In this document: positions 1 to 10,900 of the stretch, one piece after another
Layout of the letters: each line of letters opens with the position of its first letter
Position numbering within the stretch: position 1 is the first letter of the stretch
NCBI GenBank assembly: GCA_022495005.1
Contig: JAGYXB010001569.1
Coordinates: forward strand, 2,170,001-2,234,000
Origin: Rhyacophila brunnea
Lineage: Eukaryota; Arthropoda; Insecta; Trichoptera; Rhyacophilidae
Direction: 5' to 3'
DNA: 64,000 nt
Made by a program: the position numbers and the translations under genes
Notes under the pieces: model-generated
What the model was told of the DNA's origin: nothing
Database searches by the model: none
What the model saw: only the letters and a program-made list of their open reading frames with translations

Positions 1-666
1 TTGCATATTGGAGTTTGCAGTTATTGCGAATAATGATGTACGTATGGTAGAATTCGCGCAAAATGCCGATTATGGACAATCTCGAAAATAGAGAACCGAG
101 ATCTTTTGTTTTCAATTGAAACACAATACTTACGATAAAATTATATTGTGAATAATTGTCAACAGTCCTTAACTCATTCATTACTCATTATTAGGTACCA
201 GGTAGTATATATTATTATTATAATGTTATGAGTAGGTGGGTAAAATTTCATAACATGACAAAAAAGCCATTGAAAAAGATTATGTGACTAGGTACGATGG
301 TAGATATACGATATTTTAATTACCTCTTGCAAATTAAAACTGTTGAACAACTATTAAATATCCGTGACATTTAATACGACATATTTTCCTTTACTTTAGT
401 TGATTCTGTACATGTCTTAATTTAGTAAAACCGATTATCGAATTGAAATGTCAGTGTCAATGAATTATGAATTAACTTTTCTTATTCGGATTTAGACATT
501 TATGTACTATTAAACCAATAGATAGGTAGTTAAAATATATAAGTACTTAGTTACCTACACACCAACATGGTAATATTAGTTTTAATCACTCTATATAATT
601 GTCCATATCATGGCATATTTGTAATAATAATTGTAAATGGCCAAATCTGACATTTCAACGGCATAG
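1..666. other. Unassigned sequence left of the viral capsid fragment
   Basis: No gene is recognised here. A short open stretch on + at about 2-91 ends in a stop and could be a further piece of the densovirus capsid gene cut by later insertion, but I see no diagnostic motif. From about 120 to 660 the sequence is AT-rich and without long frames. Confidence 0.4.
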
Positions 667-1029
667 TGTTACCGTATAACTGTATCGGATGCATTGCACG
701 AATTTCAAAATACTGCAGGTTACTTCGATATCGTATGTACTATAAAGATTGGTTTTAATCGAGGATCTGCTCAAGTTGAGGGAGAGTCACAAGCGACATA
801 TAAAGAAGCAATGGCTATAATAAATGGATCTACGTTTTGTGGATGGAATAATGACGATTGGGGATCTGTTCAACCTACCCTTGCACAAGAGAGTCGTAGA
901 GGTCCAATATTTAAAAGACCATTGCATCGAGGCGTATCAGAAGACGAAGAAGAATTTTCTTTCATTTCGATTCTCCTGTGCCATCACCTGTTTCCGGTGT
1001 TAATCGAAGTGTTAAAAAAATGTATATAA
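667..1029 (+). pseudogene. Endogenous densovirus capsid (VP) C-terminal fragment
   Basis: This is an open frame on + with a tail similar in layout to the C-terminal part of ambidensovirus capsid proteins: a 'TAGYFDIVCTIKI' strand-like segment followed by a Gly/Trp-rich stretch and a basic and acidic tail. A stop lies just upstream at 664-666, so the fragment has no proper start and the rest of the capsid gene is missing or outside the window. Its stop (1027-1029) lies about 20 nt from the stop of the oppositely oriented NS1 remnant. That is the tail-to-tail ambisense layout of ambidensoviruses and is the main support for the call. Homology of the capsid part is from recognition only and is less certain than NS1. 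Confidence 0.6.
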
Positions 1030-1050
1030 AATAAAAACAAAATTATTTAC

Positions 1051-1521
1051 TTATATATTTGTATATTTCTTTAATAATAAACGATAAAATGATAATGGAT
1101 ATGGTTTTTTATTATATTCCTTCAATTTTATACAAGATTTCTACTTATAACATATTATTATATCATTAAAAGGTTTATCATTTGGAAATGGATATGAATT
1201 AGAAGTACAAAAAATAGGAGTTCTATTAATAATAGCATCTGGTTCATATTTTATCCTAGCACTCAATATATCTCCACCTACTAATAACTTTATAGTCTCC
1301 AATTGTCCTGGATCAATACACACTTCATTCCATGCAAGAACGCGTTTATCAACACAGTCTTGCAATGGAAATGATATAAATTTATTAAAATTTTGAATTT
1401 GTCCAAAATTAAATGCATAATTTATTATCCTATCAAAAAAATAAGATTTTCCACTACTAGCTTCGCCATATATACATATTGTATTTTGGTTTGCAATTTT
1501 TTTTTCAAATATATTATATAC
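1051..1521 (-). pseudogene. Endogenous densovirus NS1, helicase half (broken)
   Basis: On the minus strand this frame holds the three signatures of a parvovirus NS1 superfamily-3 helicase in order: a Walker A loop GEASSGKS, a Walker B region RVLAWNE, and a motif C region FCTSNSYPFP. The open frame runs 1521-1141. The expected C-terminal segment (LKEYNKKPYPLSFY) continues in another frame down to 1051, so at least one frameshift breaks the tail. A second break separates it from the nickase half at 1551-2432. NS1 in ambidensoviruses is the replication initiator (site-specific nickase plus 3'-5' helicase) and acts in the nucleus; this copy cannot make an intact protein. Viral identity is high confidence from the helicase motifs. 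Confidence 0.9.
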
Positions 1522-1550
1522 TTACATCAAATAAAAATTGAGTAATATTG

Positions 1551-2432
1551 TCAGAAGTTTTTAATTGAAAATATACCTAATAATTCTTCAATAATATTAA
1601 CTGAATCGTTAATACTATAATAATAATCTTTAACATCAGCTCTTGCACAAGCATAAAGTGGATTTCCACGTAATGTAAAATTGTAAGTATCTGTAATTGA
1701 CATATTTAAAAATCCAAAACCATACTCTTGTAATGTATTAGTAAAGTAATTTTTCTTCTTATTATAACATTTAAATTTAGAATTATAAAATGAACTACTT
1801 CCAAGAACCGCTAATATGGGGCTGGTCGGGTGTTTCTGAAAGAACTCGAGGAGCTCATTGCTCTTTTCTCTTTTTGAAGATTGGGCAGTTTGCAAATCTG
1901 ATTCGTAGCTAAAGTTACTACACGATCCACCGCTATCATCAGCGGATCCACATCGGATGAGGTTAAGAAAGTCAGCCGCTTTGAGGCGTGTTTCCACCAC
2001 ATGTTCTTTTCCACACTGCAGACCTCTCGGAATGGGAATATTTCCAACTTTCTGACCGCGTTGCAAGTTTCGCACATCGACTTCACAGAAAACAAGTTGT
2101 CTTGGCTCCGTACAGAAATACTCGATTGTATTGTACAACCACTCTCCTGTGACAGTCGATGTCCAAACAGTTTTTCTAGCGGATTTTCGTCTTCTATCGA
2201 AAATTGACATTCTGGCGCAGGAGCAGTACGAATCGGAATATGTGCAGTCGTGGATGACATGATAGTGGTCGCCATATCTGCTTCTTCTATGGAGGCAGAC
2301 AATGAAGATTCCTCCCCTGAAACCAGTAGCATTGAGTTTATTAATTCCTGTTTCTCCTCCTCTGACGTTATCAATCTGGATAATGTCAGATATAACTCTC
2401 TGTCTTTTAGGAATATCACGAAATTTTCCCAT
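1551..2432 (-). pseudogene. Endogenous densovirus NS1, HUH nickase half
   Basis: This 293-residue minus-strand frame contains HYHVIHDC at about residues 56-63, the metal-binding HUH motif of the parvovirus NS1 endonuclease. A CSC pair and a basic stretch follow, as in ambidensovirus NS1. The C-terminal 80 residues lead towards the helicase Walker A loop, but the frame stops at 1551 and the helicase resumes in another frame near 1521. It overlaps the 1811-2539 frame over about 620 nt, matching the NS1/NS2 overlap of ambidensoviruses. The Met at 2432 is probably not the original start, because viral NS1 has more sequence before the HUH motif. The frame is surprisingly long for a fossil. Confidence 0.85.
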
Positions 2433-2539
2433 GACAAACTACTTGTATCGCTCTTTGATGTAATACATTTTTTCATCGCTTGTCGTAAACTGTGGACTAT
2501 TTGTGAGATTTTCGTCTTGAATGATGTTTCTCCGACCAA
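1811..2539 (-). pseudogene. Endogenous densovirus overlapping NS frame (NS2-like)
   Basis: A 242-residue minus-strand frame overlaps the NS1 nickase frame in a different register. It has an acidic, Ser/Glu-rich middle, a CETC pair at about residue 155, and a basic C-terminus. In ambidensoviruses NS2 is read from a frame overlapping the 5' half of NS1 by leaky scanning, so size and position fit NS2. The first about 60 residues may instead belong to NS1, displaced by a frameshift. No catalytic motif is visible. Confidence 0.6.
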
Positions 2540-2877
2540 TTATTGTTGTGCGTATTAAATCCTGAAGTCTCGTTATCAACAGCGGAATATTCAGATCGTC
2601 TGTCCATATTAATTCCAGTACGAGTGTTGCACAATTTTCGTTTGCCGGTGGTAAATGGTTGTCTAATATCTGTTGGGTTTCCGAAAACTGTATTACCCGT
2701 TTCTGGCGATTCGATTAAACACGATGTGGACGCTTCTTGTTCATCGACGATGTAGATGGTGTCACTGGAGGAGGAGATGCGTCCATTTCCGTGAATGTGA
2801 TCTCTTGGTCTGTCATTGTACTGCAAAAATTCTTCAATTGTTTGTATCAACTGAACAACTCGGGGGTCTAGGATCAT
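2497..2877 (-). pseudogene. Endogenous densovirus NS region, N-terminal frame joined to a transposon end
   Basis: This is a 126-residue minus-strand frame (MILDPRVVQLIQ...) rich in Ser, Asn and Thr. Its first residues (MILDPR) are read from the inverted repeat of the transposon that starts at 2861. The viral part therefore begins at about VVQLIQ, and the apparent start codon is supplied by the inserted element. It probably represents the N-terminal part of NS1 or NS2, frameshifted relative to the downstream frames. Confidence 0.55.
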
Positions 2878-2896
2878 AAGGGCGAAACTACAAAAA
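2861..2896 (+). repeat. Left terminal inverted repeat of the 2.6 kb transposon
   Basis: Thirty-six bases identical in reverse complement to 5446-5481. The sequence diverges immediately inside the repeat, so these are true terminal repeats and not a long palindrome. Confidence 0.9.
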
Positions 2897-3582
2897 CACT
2901 GTACTGAGATAAATGGGAAAATAGGGTAAAATAGTTTTTATTGTTAAAAAAAACCATTTCACACTGTAAAAATACAAAAAAAAAAAATTAAAGCTATTGT
3001 AACATATTCATAAGAGTAATGTAGAGCATCAATATCGTCATTTTAGACATTAGTTAGATTGGAAAAAATAAAATATAATTAATGGGAGACATTCGCCCTT
3101 TTGTCTCTCAAAATATTTTCAAATAAGGTTACTGGTAAATATTTGTTCTTAATACAATATAGATAATAGAAAACATAGGCGAAATATCTTTCATCAAATT
3201 CTATTCCTAAATCTAACTATATACATAATTTTGTTATGCATCTTCTTCATCCATGTTTTCCTAATTATTTTCAAGATTTGACAACTTTAAAGAATTGTAA
3301 AAATAATGATATTGTTCCTGAATAATGCCCATTGATATCTTTTTCGCAGTGAGGGAAAGTGCTGCGTTATATTTAGGCTGGAGTCGAAAAGATGAATGGT
3401 TAATTATTCTGGTTTCTCTTCGTATGACTTGGAGTATTTTGAATGGCTCGTCAAATCCATATTTTCTCCATCCGTATCAATCCGTATGAATCGTATAACA
3501 CTTTCTCCATCCGCATCAATCTTCTAATTTTTATTCTTTTTTATTTTTATTTTATTTTATATTTCTTATATGCATTTTTGTA

Positions 3583-5014
3583 ATTCAGAAAAATCAAGAA
3601 AATCTTGTTGATCCATCTCAGTTAGATTGTATTTTTTGTGTGCCATCTGAACAGCAGAGTACCATGCGGATGGATGGTATTTATATCCAAATGCTTTAGT
3701 TTTCGATTCTCGCATGAACGGAATCTCATTTCATTTGCGAGTGCCCGGATTCAAAGAACATTTGATTAACTATCGGAATTTTTGGGAACGACTATGTTTT
3801 ATAATGAACATCTTGTGGCACCATCCGGTCTTTGTTTTTCAATATCGCCTAAAGACCAATATGAATTCAACATTGTCTGCCGTACTGTTTCGGTAAAATT
3901 CTCATTGCACTTTCTGGGACATTTAGAACAGTCTTTGGGCTTTAAATAACTTCCTTCAATTCGCTTACCTGTAATTGAAACATATAACGTTCTGTTTTGT
4001 CTATTAGTTATATTTTATTTCTTTTCCATTCGTAGGGCTTAGCAATACGTGTTCGTTTACTATTTAACTCATCAAAAACACAATCTTATTTCTGAATTGA
4101 ACATTATCGGACATCACCGACATTATTTCTTATTGTAATTTCTTCTGGGCATCCATTAAATTTTTCAAAAAACCGGTTGAGCTATTCAAACACGTAGTAA
4201 TTCTTGAGATGCTGTAAATGAGTTTGTTCTACAGGAAATCGATGAATTAACTCACTTTTATCTGTTTTCATCATATAATATTATAAAGTATATACCATGG
4301 TTAAATTCAGCATTTTCATGCGTAGGTTCTAATATATTTTCTACTGACAATAATAATTGTTCCGAATGTCCTGGTAATGGCTCAAATACAATCTCTTCAA
4401 AAAATCCTGTTTCATTATTCAACCACGAAGTAAATTCTGGGATGATGTGCACGTCTAAGAAAAGAAATAGTATTTTTAATACAAAAGACAGATATTTCGA
4501 ATCTGGTTTTCTAAAAAAAATATTAAATATTAATTACATAATACGTAATAGAGTTCAATTCTGTCTTTTATCATGAGTGAATATTCTGCATTATTTTCCA
4601 TTAGTCATTTTGCTGGCCATCCTGGTAACGTATCAGGGAGAAACTCTCGAAAATATTATCTTGAGCTCTGCAACCACGAAGTAACTCCTAAGATGACAAT
4701 ATGCATGTCTGAGAAAAAAAATCGTATTTTTAATACAATCAGCTAGTGGATAAAGCCATATCTGAACAAATGAACAATTCATTATAATATTTCATCAAGG
4801 TTAACTGTTTATCAGAGTTATTCTCCTTGAAATTATAATCATTAGTCGGTGTATTATCAGGTACATGATTTGAGTTCAAAACATTCAGTTCTTCGTCTTC
4901 CAATTCTGTATTTCGATCTGCAAAAACATGATTTATAATGATGCTGTAAGTATATAAATATTTAATCAGATTACATTTAAAAATAATTTGACCGTTTAGG
5001 AGTCGAAATAACAT
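3583..5014 (-). pseudogene. Decayed transposase of the 2.6 kb transposon
   Basis: Fragments on the minus strand, N- to C-terminal: 5014-4739 (acidic, Asn-rich); two related exon-like pieces at about 4720-4560 and 4452-4258 that both include an LPGH or similar segment after TSW; a basic signature KRTRIAKPYEWKRNK at about 4062-4018; and HPSAWYSAVQMAHKKY followed by DQQDFLDFSEL near 3690-3583. The basic signature resembles RKRKINQNSWIRNVRKKKR in the 13803-14769 exon, so both belong to one transposase family. Many stops and frameshifts; not functional. I recognise the family from insect genomes but cannot name the superfamily firmly. Confidence 0.65.
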
Positions 5015-5445
5015 AACTTAAATATACAAAAGTAATTACTTACTTCGCATGCTTGTACGATGGTTCTGTTTAAAGATATCCACAATCATTACCTCTCCAA
5101 AATATTGTTGATATGCAAATATGAACCGATAACAAGTGTTTACTTAAGTCAAATTGACAACTTACGCCAAACTAAAAATTACGAAACTTCCATAAACTAA
5201 ACTTTATGTCAGTGACATAGAGGCGAAACGCCGCTTACGTCGAAGCGTGCTTGATTAATCGGCATTAATGTCAGAGTCACACAGGTGTAAGAGGACATTC
5301 ACCCATATGACATTAAAATTCCATGTGGATTTGTAGATACGCCAAGTAATATCTGGCAAACCGCTATACGTACGAGTTTCATCTTTGTACATATGATAGA
5401 ACTGCGTTCTAGCAAGACAATGCAATATTTAACTCAAAACAGCCA

Positions 5446-5481
5446 TTTTTGTAGTTTCGCCCTTATGATCCTAGACCCCCG
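5446..5481 (-). repeat. Right terminal inverted repeat of the 2.6 kb transposon
   Basis: Exact reverse complement of 2861-2896, followed by the AACT target duplication at 5482-5485. Confidence 0.9.
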
Positions 5482-5485
5482 AACT

Positions 5486-5640
5486 GATGTCAGACATTTG
5501 ATGCTGTTGAAGTAAATTCTCTTATATATATGATTTTAAGTCGTTCGAAACCGGTTATAAACTAGTTTTGCGCACAACCTTGCGTAGGAAAAGAAAAGAC
5601 TTAAAATCATATAAGCCCCATCCGCCGCCTCCACCAACCT
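5486..5640 (-). promoter_or_regulatory. Possible densovirus NS promoter and terminal hairpin remnant
   Basis: Read on the minus strand, TATATAAG (5528-5521) lies about 25-30 nt upstream of AACAGCATCAAATG, placing a TATA box just before the NS coding region once the 2861-5481 insertion is discounted. Just upstream, 5521-5542 and 5598-5615 form an 18-bp inverted repeat around a 55-nt loop that itself holds the palindromes aaccggtt and aactagtt. Parvovirus genomes end in hairpins, so this is plausibly the decayed viral terminus. Promoter and hairpin roles are inference. Confidence 0.45.
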
Positions 5641-5673
5641 GCATGGTGCGCTAACGAATATATTAGACTATGC

Positions 5674-6510
5674 CAGTGGTCGGCAAACTCATTAGTCAAC
5701 AGAGCCAAATATCAACAATTCAACGATTGAGATTTCTTTCGAGAGCCAAATTTCTTAAACTGAAATTATATACCTATGTAGGGACATTGTTTATTAACTT
5801 AATAAACTTAAGTGAATGATTAAAATCTTAATGAAACTATTGGTACACTGAAAATAACTTGATATCATACTTAATAATGATCTTATTTATCGATAAAAAT
5901 TTAATTGTAAGTAAGGTATCTATAAAATTAAATCATGAGAATGGCTGACAAACACTCAATGTGAATTATGGCGTTGCGTCTCCTTGGAAAGTTTGAGTAC
6001 GTCAGGTTTGTGTGTAGATTTTTTTAATTTTAAGTCTTATTGATGATTCTAGGTTCTCATCAATAAGACGACTTCTCGATTTACTCTTGATTTCCTCTCT
6101 AAGAAATCTCTTTACATTGTTGGAAGATTGTATTCAGTAATTAACTACAGAACTTAATTTTCTTGACTCTTCTAAAGTTCCTCAACCGCTTTCTTCCTTG
6201 CATCACCGATAGGATATCTAGTACTAAATGACGCGTGTTTAGTTATAAAGCGTCCCTCCAAATTTGACTTCTTGTTATGCGCCGATTTCATGTTATTCGA
6301 CATATAATACAGGCCGGTAGGCCATTTAAGTTTTGAATAAACGCGAAAGTCTCGGTACATTCAACTCTAAATTCACGGTTTTCGTCATCCGATTTTCTTT
6401 GCTTCTTCTTTGTAGCCATGTCAAATATGGCAAGGGCATTTGTGGCAGAGCCACATTCAAGGGGCCAAAGAGCCGCATGTGGCTCGCGAGCCGCGGTTTG
6501 CCGACCACTG
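5674..6510. mobile_element. Non-autonomous hAT element (CAGTGGTCGGCAAAC ends)
   Basis: The left end CAGTGGTCGGCAAAC (5674) and right end GTTTGCCGACCACTG (ending 6510) are exact inverted repeats. The 8-bp flanks gactatgc (5666-5673) and gtctatgc (6511-6518) match at 7 of 8 positions, as expected for a hAT TSD. The interior contains 'agagcca' blocks and no transposase. The same end sequence closes the hAT transposase relic at 39165, so this is its non-autonomous relative. Confidence 0.85.
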
Positions 6511-6522
6511 GTCTATGCGAAT

Positions 6523-6974
6523 CAGTGTTGCCATCTTTTCAAATTGGAATTATAGTACAGAGCCTCCAAAATTATAGTATTTGGTGAAAAAATATAGTAC
6601 GCGTCGTGATCTGTAGAAAATGTACAGGTTTTTTGTTTCTCCGAAAAAATAATGGAGAATTTGAGTAACTCCGAGACCCCTTTTTATTTAGGTACCTCTT
6701 CCGACCAAAAATGCTTACCGAAGAATTCAAGATATTTTATTTTAAACCAAAATCAAGGGATTTTTTTTCCCAAATATTCTTATATTGCGAAATTATAGTA
6801 CTTTGCACCAATTTATCGAACGGAAATATCGAAATTTTAGTACTTTTTACATATTTCTTCCGATATTAAAAATTATAGTATTTTGGGCGTACTATACCTG
6901 TTTTATATCGTACATAGTACGCGGACAAAAATTATGGTACAAATACTATAATTATAGTACGGTTGGCAACACTG
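6523..6974. mobile_element. MITE with CAGTGTTGCCA ends, copy 1
   Basis: Terminal CAGTGTTGCCA and TGGCAACACTG with a perfect 8-bp TSD atgcgaat (6515-6522 and 6975-6982). The interior is rich in 'actataatt' motifs. The TSD overlaps the TSD of the hAT copy at 5674-6510, so this MITE landed at its edge. Confidence 0.9.
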
Positions 6975-7015
6975 ATGCGAATTGCCAAATAAGAAAGTTT
7001 CATTTTACCATAGAC

Positions 7016-7498
7016 CAGTGTTGCCAACCGTACTATAATTATAGTATTTGTACTATAATTTTGGTCCGCGTACTATGTACGATATAAAATAGGTATAGTA
7101 CGCCCAAAATACTATAATTTTGAAAATCGTACTATAATTTAATATAAAAGTACTATAATTTTGAATTTGACGTTTCGCAATCGAGTGGTCTTCTAAAATT
7201 TGGAAATCTGCGGCCTGCGGCGAAATATTTTTCCTAAAAAAAACGAGACGACCATAAAAAATTGGGAACATGCGGCCCGCGGCAAAATATTTTTCCTGAA
7301 AAAAACAAGCCGACTATGAAAAATTGGGAACCTGCGGCCCGCGGCGAAATATTTATCCTAATAAAAACGAGCCGACTATGAAAAATTGGGAAAATTTTCA
7401 TTTTCAACAGATGACAACGCGTACTATATTTTATCCCCAAATACTATAATTTTGGAGGCTCTGTACTATAATTCCACTTTCAAAATATGGCAACACTG
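7016..7498. mobile_element. MITE with CAGTGTTGCCA ends, copy 2 (opposite orientation)
   Basis: Same family as 6523-6974 but inverted. A perfect 8-bp TSD ccatagac flanks it (7008-7015 and 7499-7506). It includes a GC-rich unit ('gcggcc.gcggc.aaatattt') repeated three times at about 7205-7360. Open frames inside it are repeat artefacts. Confidence 0.9.
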
Positions 7499-7759
7499 CC
7501 ATAGACTAACTTTGACAGCTTGTTTTTGTTTATCCTGTAATACATAAAAAAGAGTATATTAAAAAACAAAATACATCATTAAAATGTAATTTTAAAATTA
7601 TTATGATCATTTTAAATGGTAAAACTTGACAGTTGTACGCCCTCGCGCGCCGCCGTCATCTGTCAGACGCCAATTAGTTATATAGTTCTGCATTATAATA
7701 TACAAACCATTTTCATTATCTTTGCCAATGGTGATCTAAATCATAATAAAAAGCGTAAA

Positions 7760-7975
7760 ATGGATTTAATAGAATTTAGCCTGAGTGATGTTTGCATCAA
7801 AGTGGAAGAGTCAATGTCTCCCGAAGACTGTACGGATGCCGATATTTCGCAGGGATTTTGCCAGACCTGTATGACAGCTTGTAAAATTAACCTAAAAGAC
7901 ATGATGAAGAAGCATTGTTACAATGGCTCATTCGAAGTGTATTCGGAAATGCTCAAATATTGCTTTTCTGTACAG
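7760..7975 (+). CDS. Gene A exon 1: first half of ZAD domain
   Basis: Phase-0 exon ending tctgtacag|gtaag. It carries FCQTC and the conserved EVYSEMLKYCF segment found also in genes B and C. The frame is open upstream to 7616, but paralogues start about 20 residues before the CQTC pair, so 7814 is an alternative start. Confidence 0.85.
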
Positions 7976-10900
7976 GTAAGAAGGAAAAGTTGTCTTACAA
8001 TAGATTTATGATCGAAGAGCTAACATTTCTTTGGTAATTGTGCCGCAGATGCCCGCATGAGCTTTTATAATTTTTGGTAAATGTGCCGCAGATGCCGTCA
8101 TGAGATTTTAACTTTCTTTTTAGACCAAACCAAACCTAATATAATCTTAATTTGTGATAATGATGCATCAAAATGTATGAAAATTTTAAATTAACAATTA
8201 TTGGATCGAAAAGCCTATGCGCCGACAGTAAATGGTATTTATTATAATTGTCTACATAGAATAAACCTGGTCAACGAGATAAAGTTTTTAATATTATTTA
8301 AATACCTACGTTAAATAATATAATGAAACAGATAATTATAAATTTGTAATTATGATTTTTATTAACATATAATATCAAAAATTAATGAATATTTAATTGG
8401 TGGAATATTTGGCTTTACATTTCTTCAATCAATTTTTCATAATAATTAGGAATGTATGTAGATATTCCTATTCACCATACAACAGCGTGTCGCAATCTGC
8501 ATTTCGATTTTATTTTATTCATTGGTATTTGTTTTGAAAATAATGATTTGCATAAATTAATATTTTGAACCAAGCATGATTTTCTTCTACTTGTACTGTA
8601 TTAATACTAATAATCATCAATTTTGTTTCTTACTAGCTCGGAAAAATTGGTGAAGAGAAGTCAGAAAGTATATATCTGATATGCGAGTCCTGCATTACAA
8701 AACTTCGAGATGCTGTAAGCTTCAGAGATCAGGTAGAGGACGCCCAGCAAAACATTAATAAAAAAATTGGTAAGACTGTATTTTAACACTTTACCTAACG
8801 CTCCTGCCATAATGGCGTGATATAATAGTCAAGCTTCACAAACCGCATAAGCCACATTGGCTTGTTTAGACGCATGCAACTTTGCCATTCAAAATAAATT
8901 CAATCTTTAATTTTAACAACCCTATCTTGGTATTGACATTCTCTAGCATCTGCCTCCATCCGGGCCTGTTTAAAGCTTCTTTTCTCCAGTTTTAGATCAT
9001 TAAATCTCCAAGATCATTAAATCCAATTCAACACACCCTCTATCATGCATTAGGTTGACCAGGTTATAGTTTGCTTTCTGGCTTCTAGAATATCAGTTGT
9101 TTTTATCATGCATAACTCCTCCATCCTCAGTAAATGGCCCAATTCGATGGACTATAGGTGTGCCGGCTCCTGTACAAAGCGTATAGTTCATTAGTATATC
9201 TCCGACTCCATTCTGATTATGTGCCAAGCACTCATTCTATATTTTTGATCATCTCCAGGTTTTCAAGGTACACATGACAACATGGTCATCAGTTCAATTC
9301 CTCTAGAATGCAGCACCTACGTTAAATCAAATTGTCATTTCGGTTGCCTAGCAAAATTATTATTAGATACCAGTGGCGAAGGGTGGAGGTAGGTTGGATC
9401 CGTCAAATGTCATGTCGAGTCAAAATGAGTGCAATTTTTGCAAACGTAGCGATTGACAGTCTGTGTATTTTGAAATTCCATTTTAATAAGTAATGTTTTC
9501 AATTATTTTTGTTTTCCTCCTTCTATTTTGTGTCTTCTTACATATTTTTGGAATTTGTCTGTTTTTACACTGATTTTATGATTTCTACAGGTTTTTTTTA
9601 AATTTCCCGATATCTCGAGAATTCTCGAAAATTCTTTTCTGGAAATCCCGATTCTCGAGAATTCAAAATTTCATCATTTCGGGAAATCCCGAATCTCGAG
9701 TTTGAGATTTTCTCGGGAAATACCCAACTCTAGTCATAGCCTCCTCCAAAAACTTCCTCTATTTCCCCATATCCTGTGCCAGTGTCCTCAAGGTTTCCAC
9801 ACTGCTGCTCTGGCATTCTTGTTGACACCGTCCAGCTGTGTCTGAGTCTGGCAGTCGATATCTGACCACAGGCTTGGTATCCAGGATGCCCTTCAGCGCT
9901 TGGGTACTGTCCATTCTGCCCGCCCATCGAAGTCAACTATCGAACGTAGATATACATTATTCTTGGCAGATGTTGTAGAGTACCAGGTTACGTTGTACAC
10001 CCCATTCTTCTCCTTTTCGTATGGGCCCATATATCCTATTCTTTCTCTCGAGTACATCAGATGTGCACTTATCGTCCAGTTATTTACTGACTAGTTAAGC
10101 TGGCATTGACAAGTCTGCTTGCACGATGAATAAAAATAATGCTTGTATTCTAATGGATTTAAGTTTTATACTATTCCATTTAGGTCGTTTTTTGCAACCC
10201 GGGTTTCGCCTTTCGGCATCTTCAGGCACCGTGTACACTCACCATAGGTAAACACACACTGACAACGAACACCCTTTAACTCTAGCTTATATAATAAATC
10301 AATACAATAATTCAATTTTAATTTATTTTACATATTGTGGACATTACAAATTATAAGTTTAAGACGTTCACAACATGACATTTAGAAACAAATAAATATT
10401 AAGTATTAAAAAAGTATTTTGTAATATTGTAATTATGCAATATTAAGTTATTCTATAGTATAAATGTGTAAATACAAAAAATATGAAGTATATAGGTACA
10501 AGGAAGTACACCGGATGAGTTAAGCAGACCCTATTTTAAGAATTTATAAAATAAGTAGGTAATAAAGTAGGTAAATCTCCATTACCTATCAAGTCAAAGG
10601 TCACAAAAAATATAACAAACAAATTATGAATACATAGTTGAAATGTCAGTAAAAAACCTAATTAGTAAAAACCCTATCTTATTAATAACAATACACTCGA
10701 TAGCATATTATAATAAATCGTCAGAGCCTAATAATAGATCATTATTCTTTATAAACAATAAAAATACTACACTCAAGAGGTGTAAATCGTCAATTCTAGG
10801 AACAAGTACCTTCTGTTGATAGTATTAATATTAATGCTTGTATATTTATTATTTCAATTGACAATCTTTCTAATTCGTGTGTTTTTTTTTATTCAGAAAT

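Larger units (their letters stand above)
2861..5481. mobile_element. DNA transposon with 36-bp perfect inverted ends, inserted in the viral NS gene
   Basis: The ends 2861-2896 and 5446-5481 are exact reverse complements (outermost bases CGGGGGTCTAGGATC) and are flanked on both sides by AACT (2857-2860 and 5482-5485), a 4-bp TSD. The interior carries a decayed transposase on the minus strand. A 4-bp TSD is known for the Sola superfamily, but I cannot assign the superfamily from this alone. The element interrupts the NS region just downstream of the presumed viral promoter, so it inserted after viral endogenisation. Confidence 0.88.
8770..10896. other. Intron 2 of gene A, repeat-rich
   Basis: Holds a short end fragment of the CAGTGGCGAAGGGTGG family at 9371-9445, a palindrome-rich 'cgagaattctcg' stretch at 9610-9715, a LINE-like fragment (9730-10095), and a hammerhead-like motif (10185-10240). 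From 10290 to 10890 I see only AT-rich unique sequence. Confidence 0.6.

Noticed and set aside
2001..2879. Plus-strand open frames opposite the densovirus NS genes
   Set aside because: They are antisense shadows of the NS1 and NS2-like frames; no motifs of their own.
4739..5014. Independent host gene on minus
   Set aside because: It lies inside the 2861-5481 transposon and best fits its N-terminal exon.
6785..7440. Several 68-100 residue frames with repeated 'FWAYYT' and 'NYST' segments
   Set aside because: They come from the repeated 'actataatt' and 'gcggccgcgg' units of two MITE copies, not from genes.
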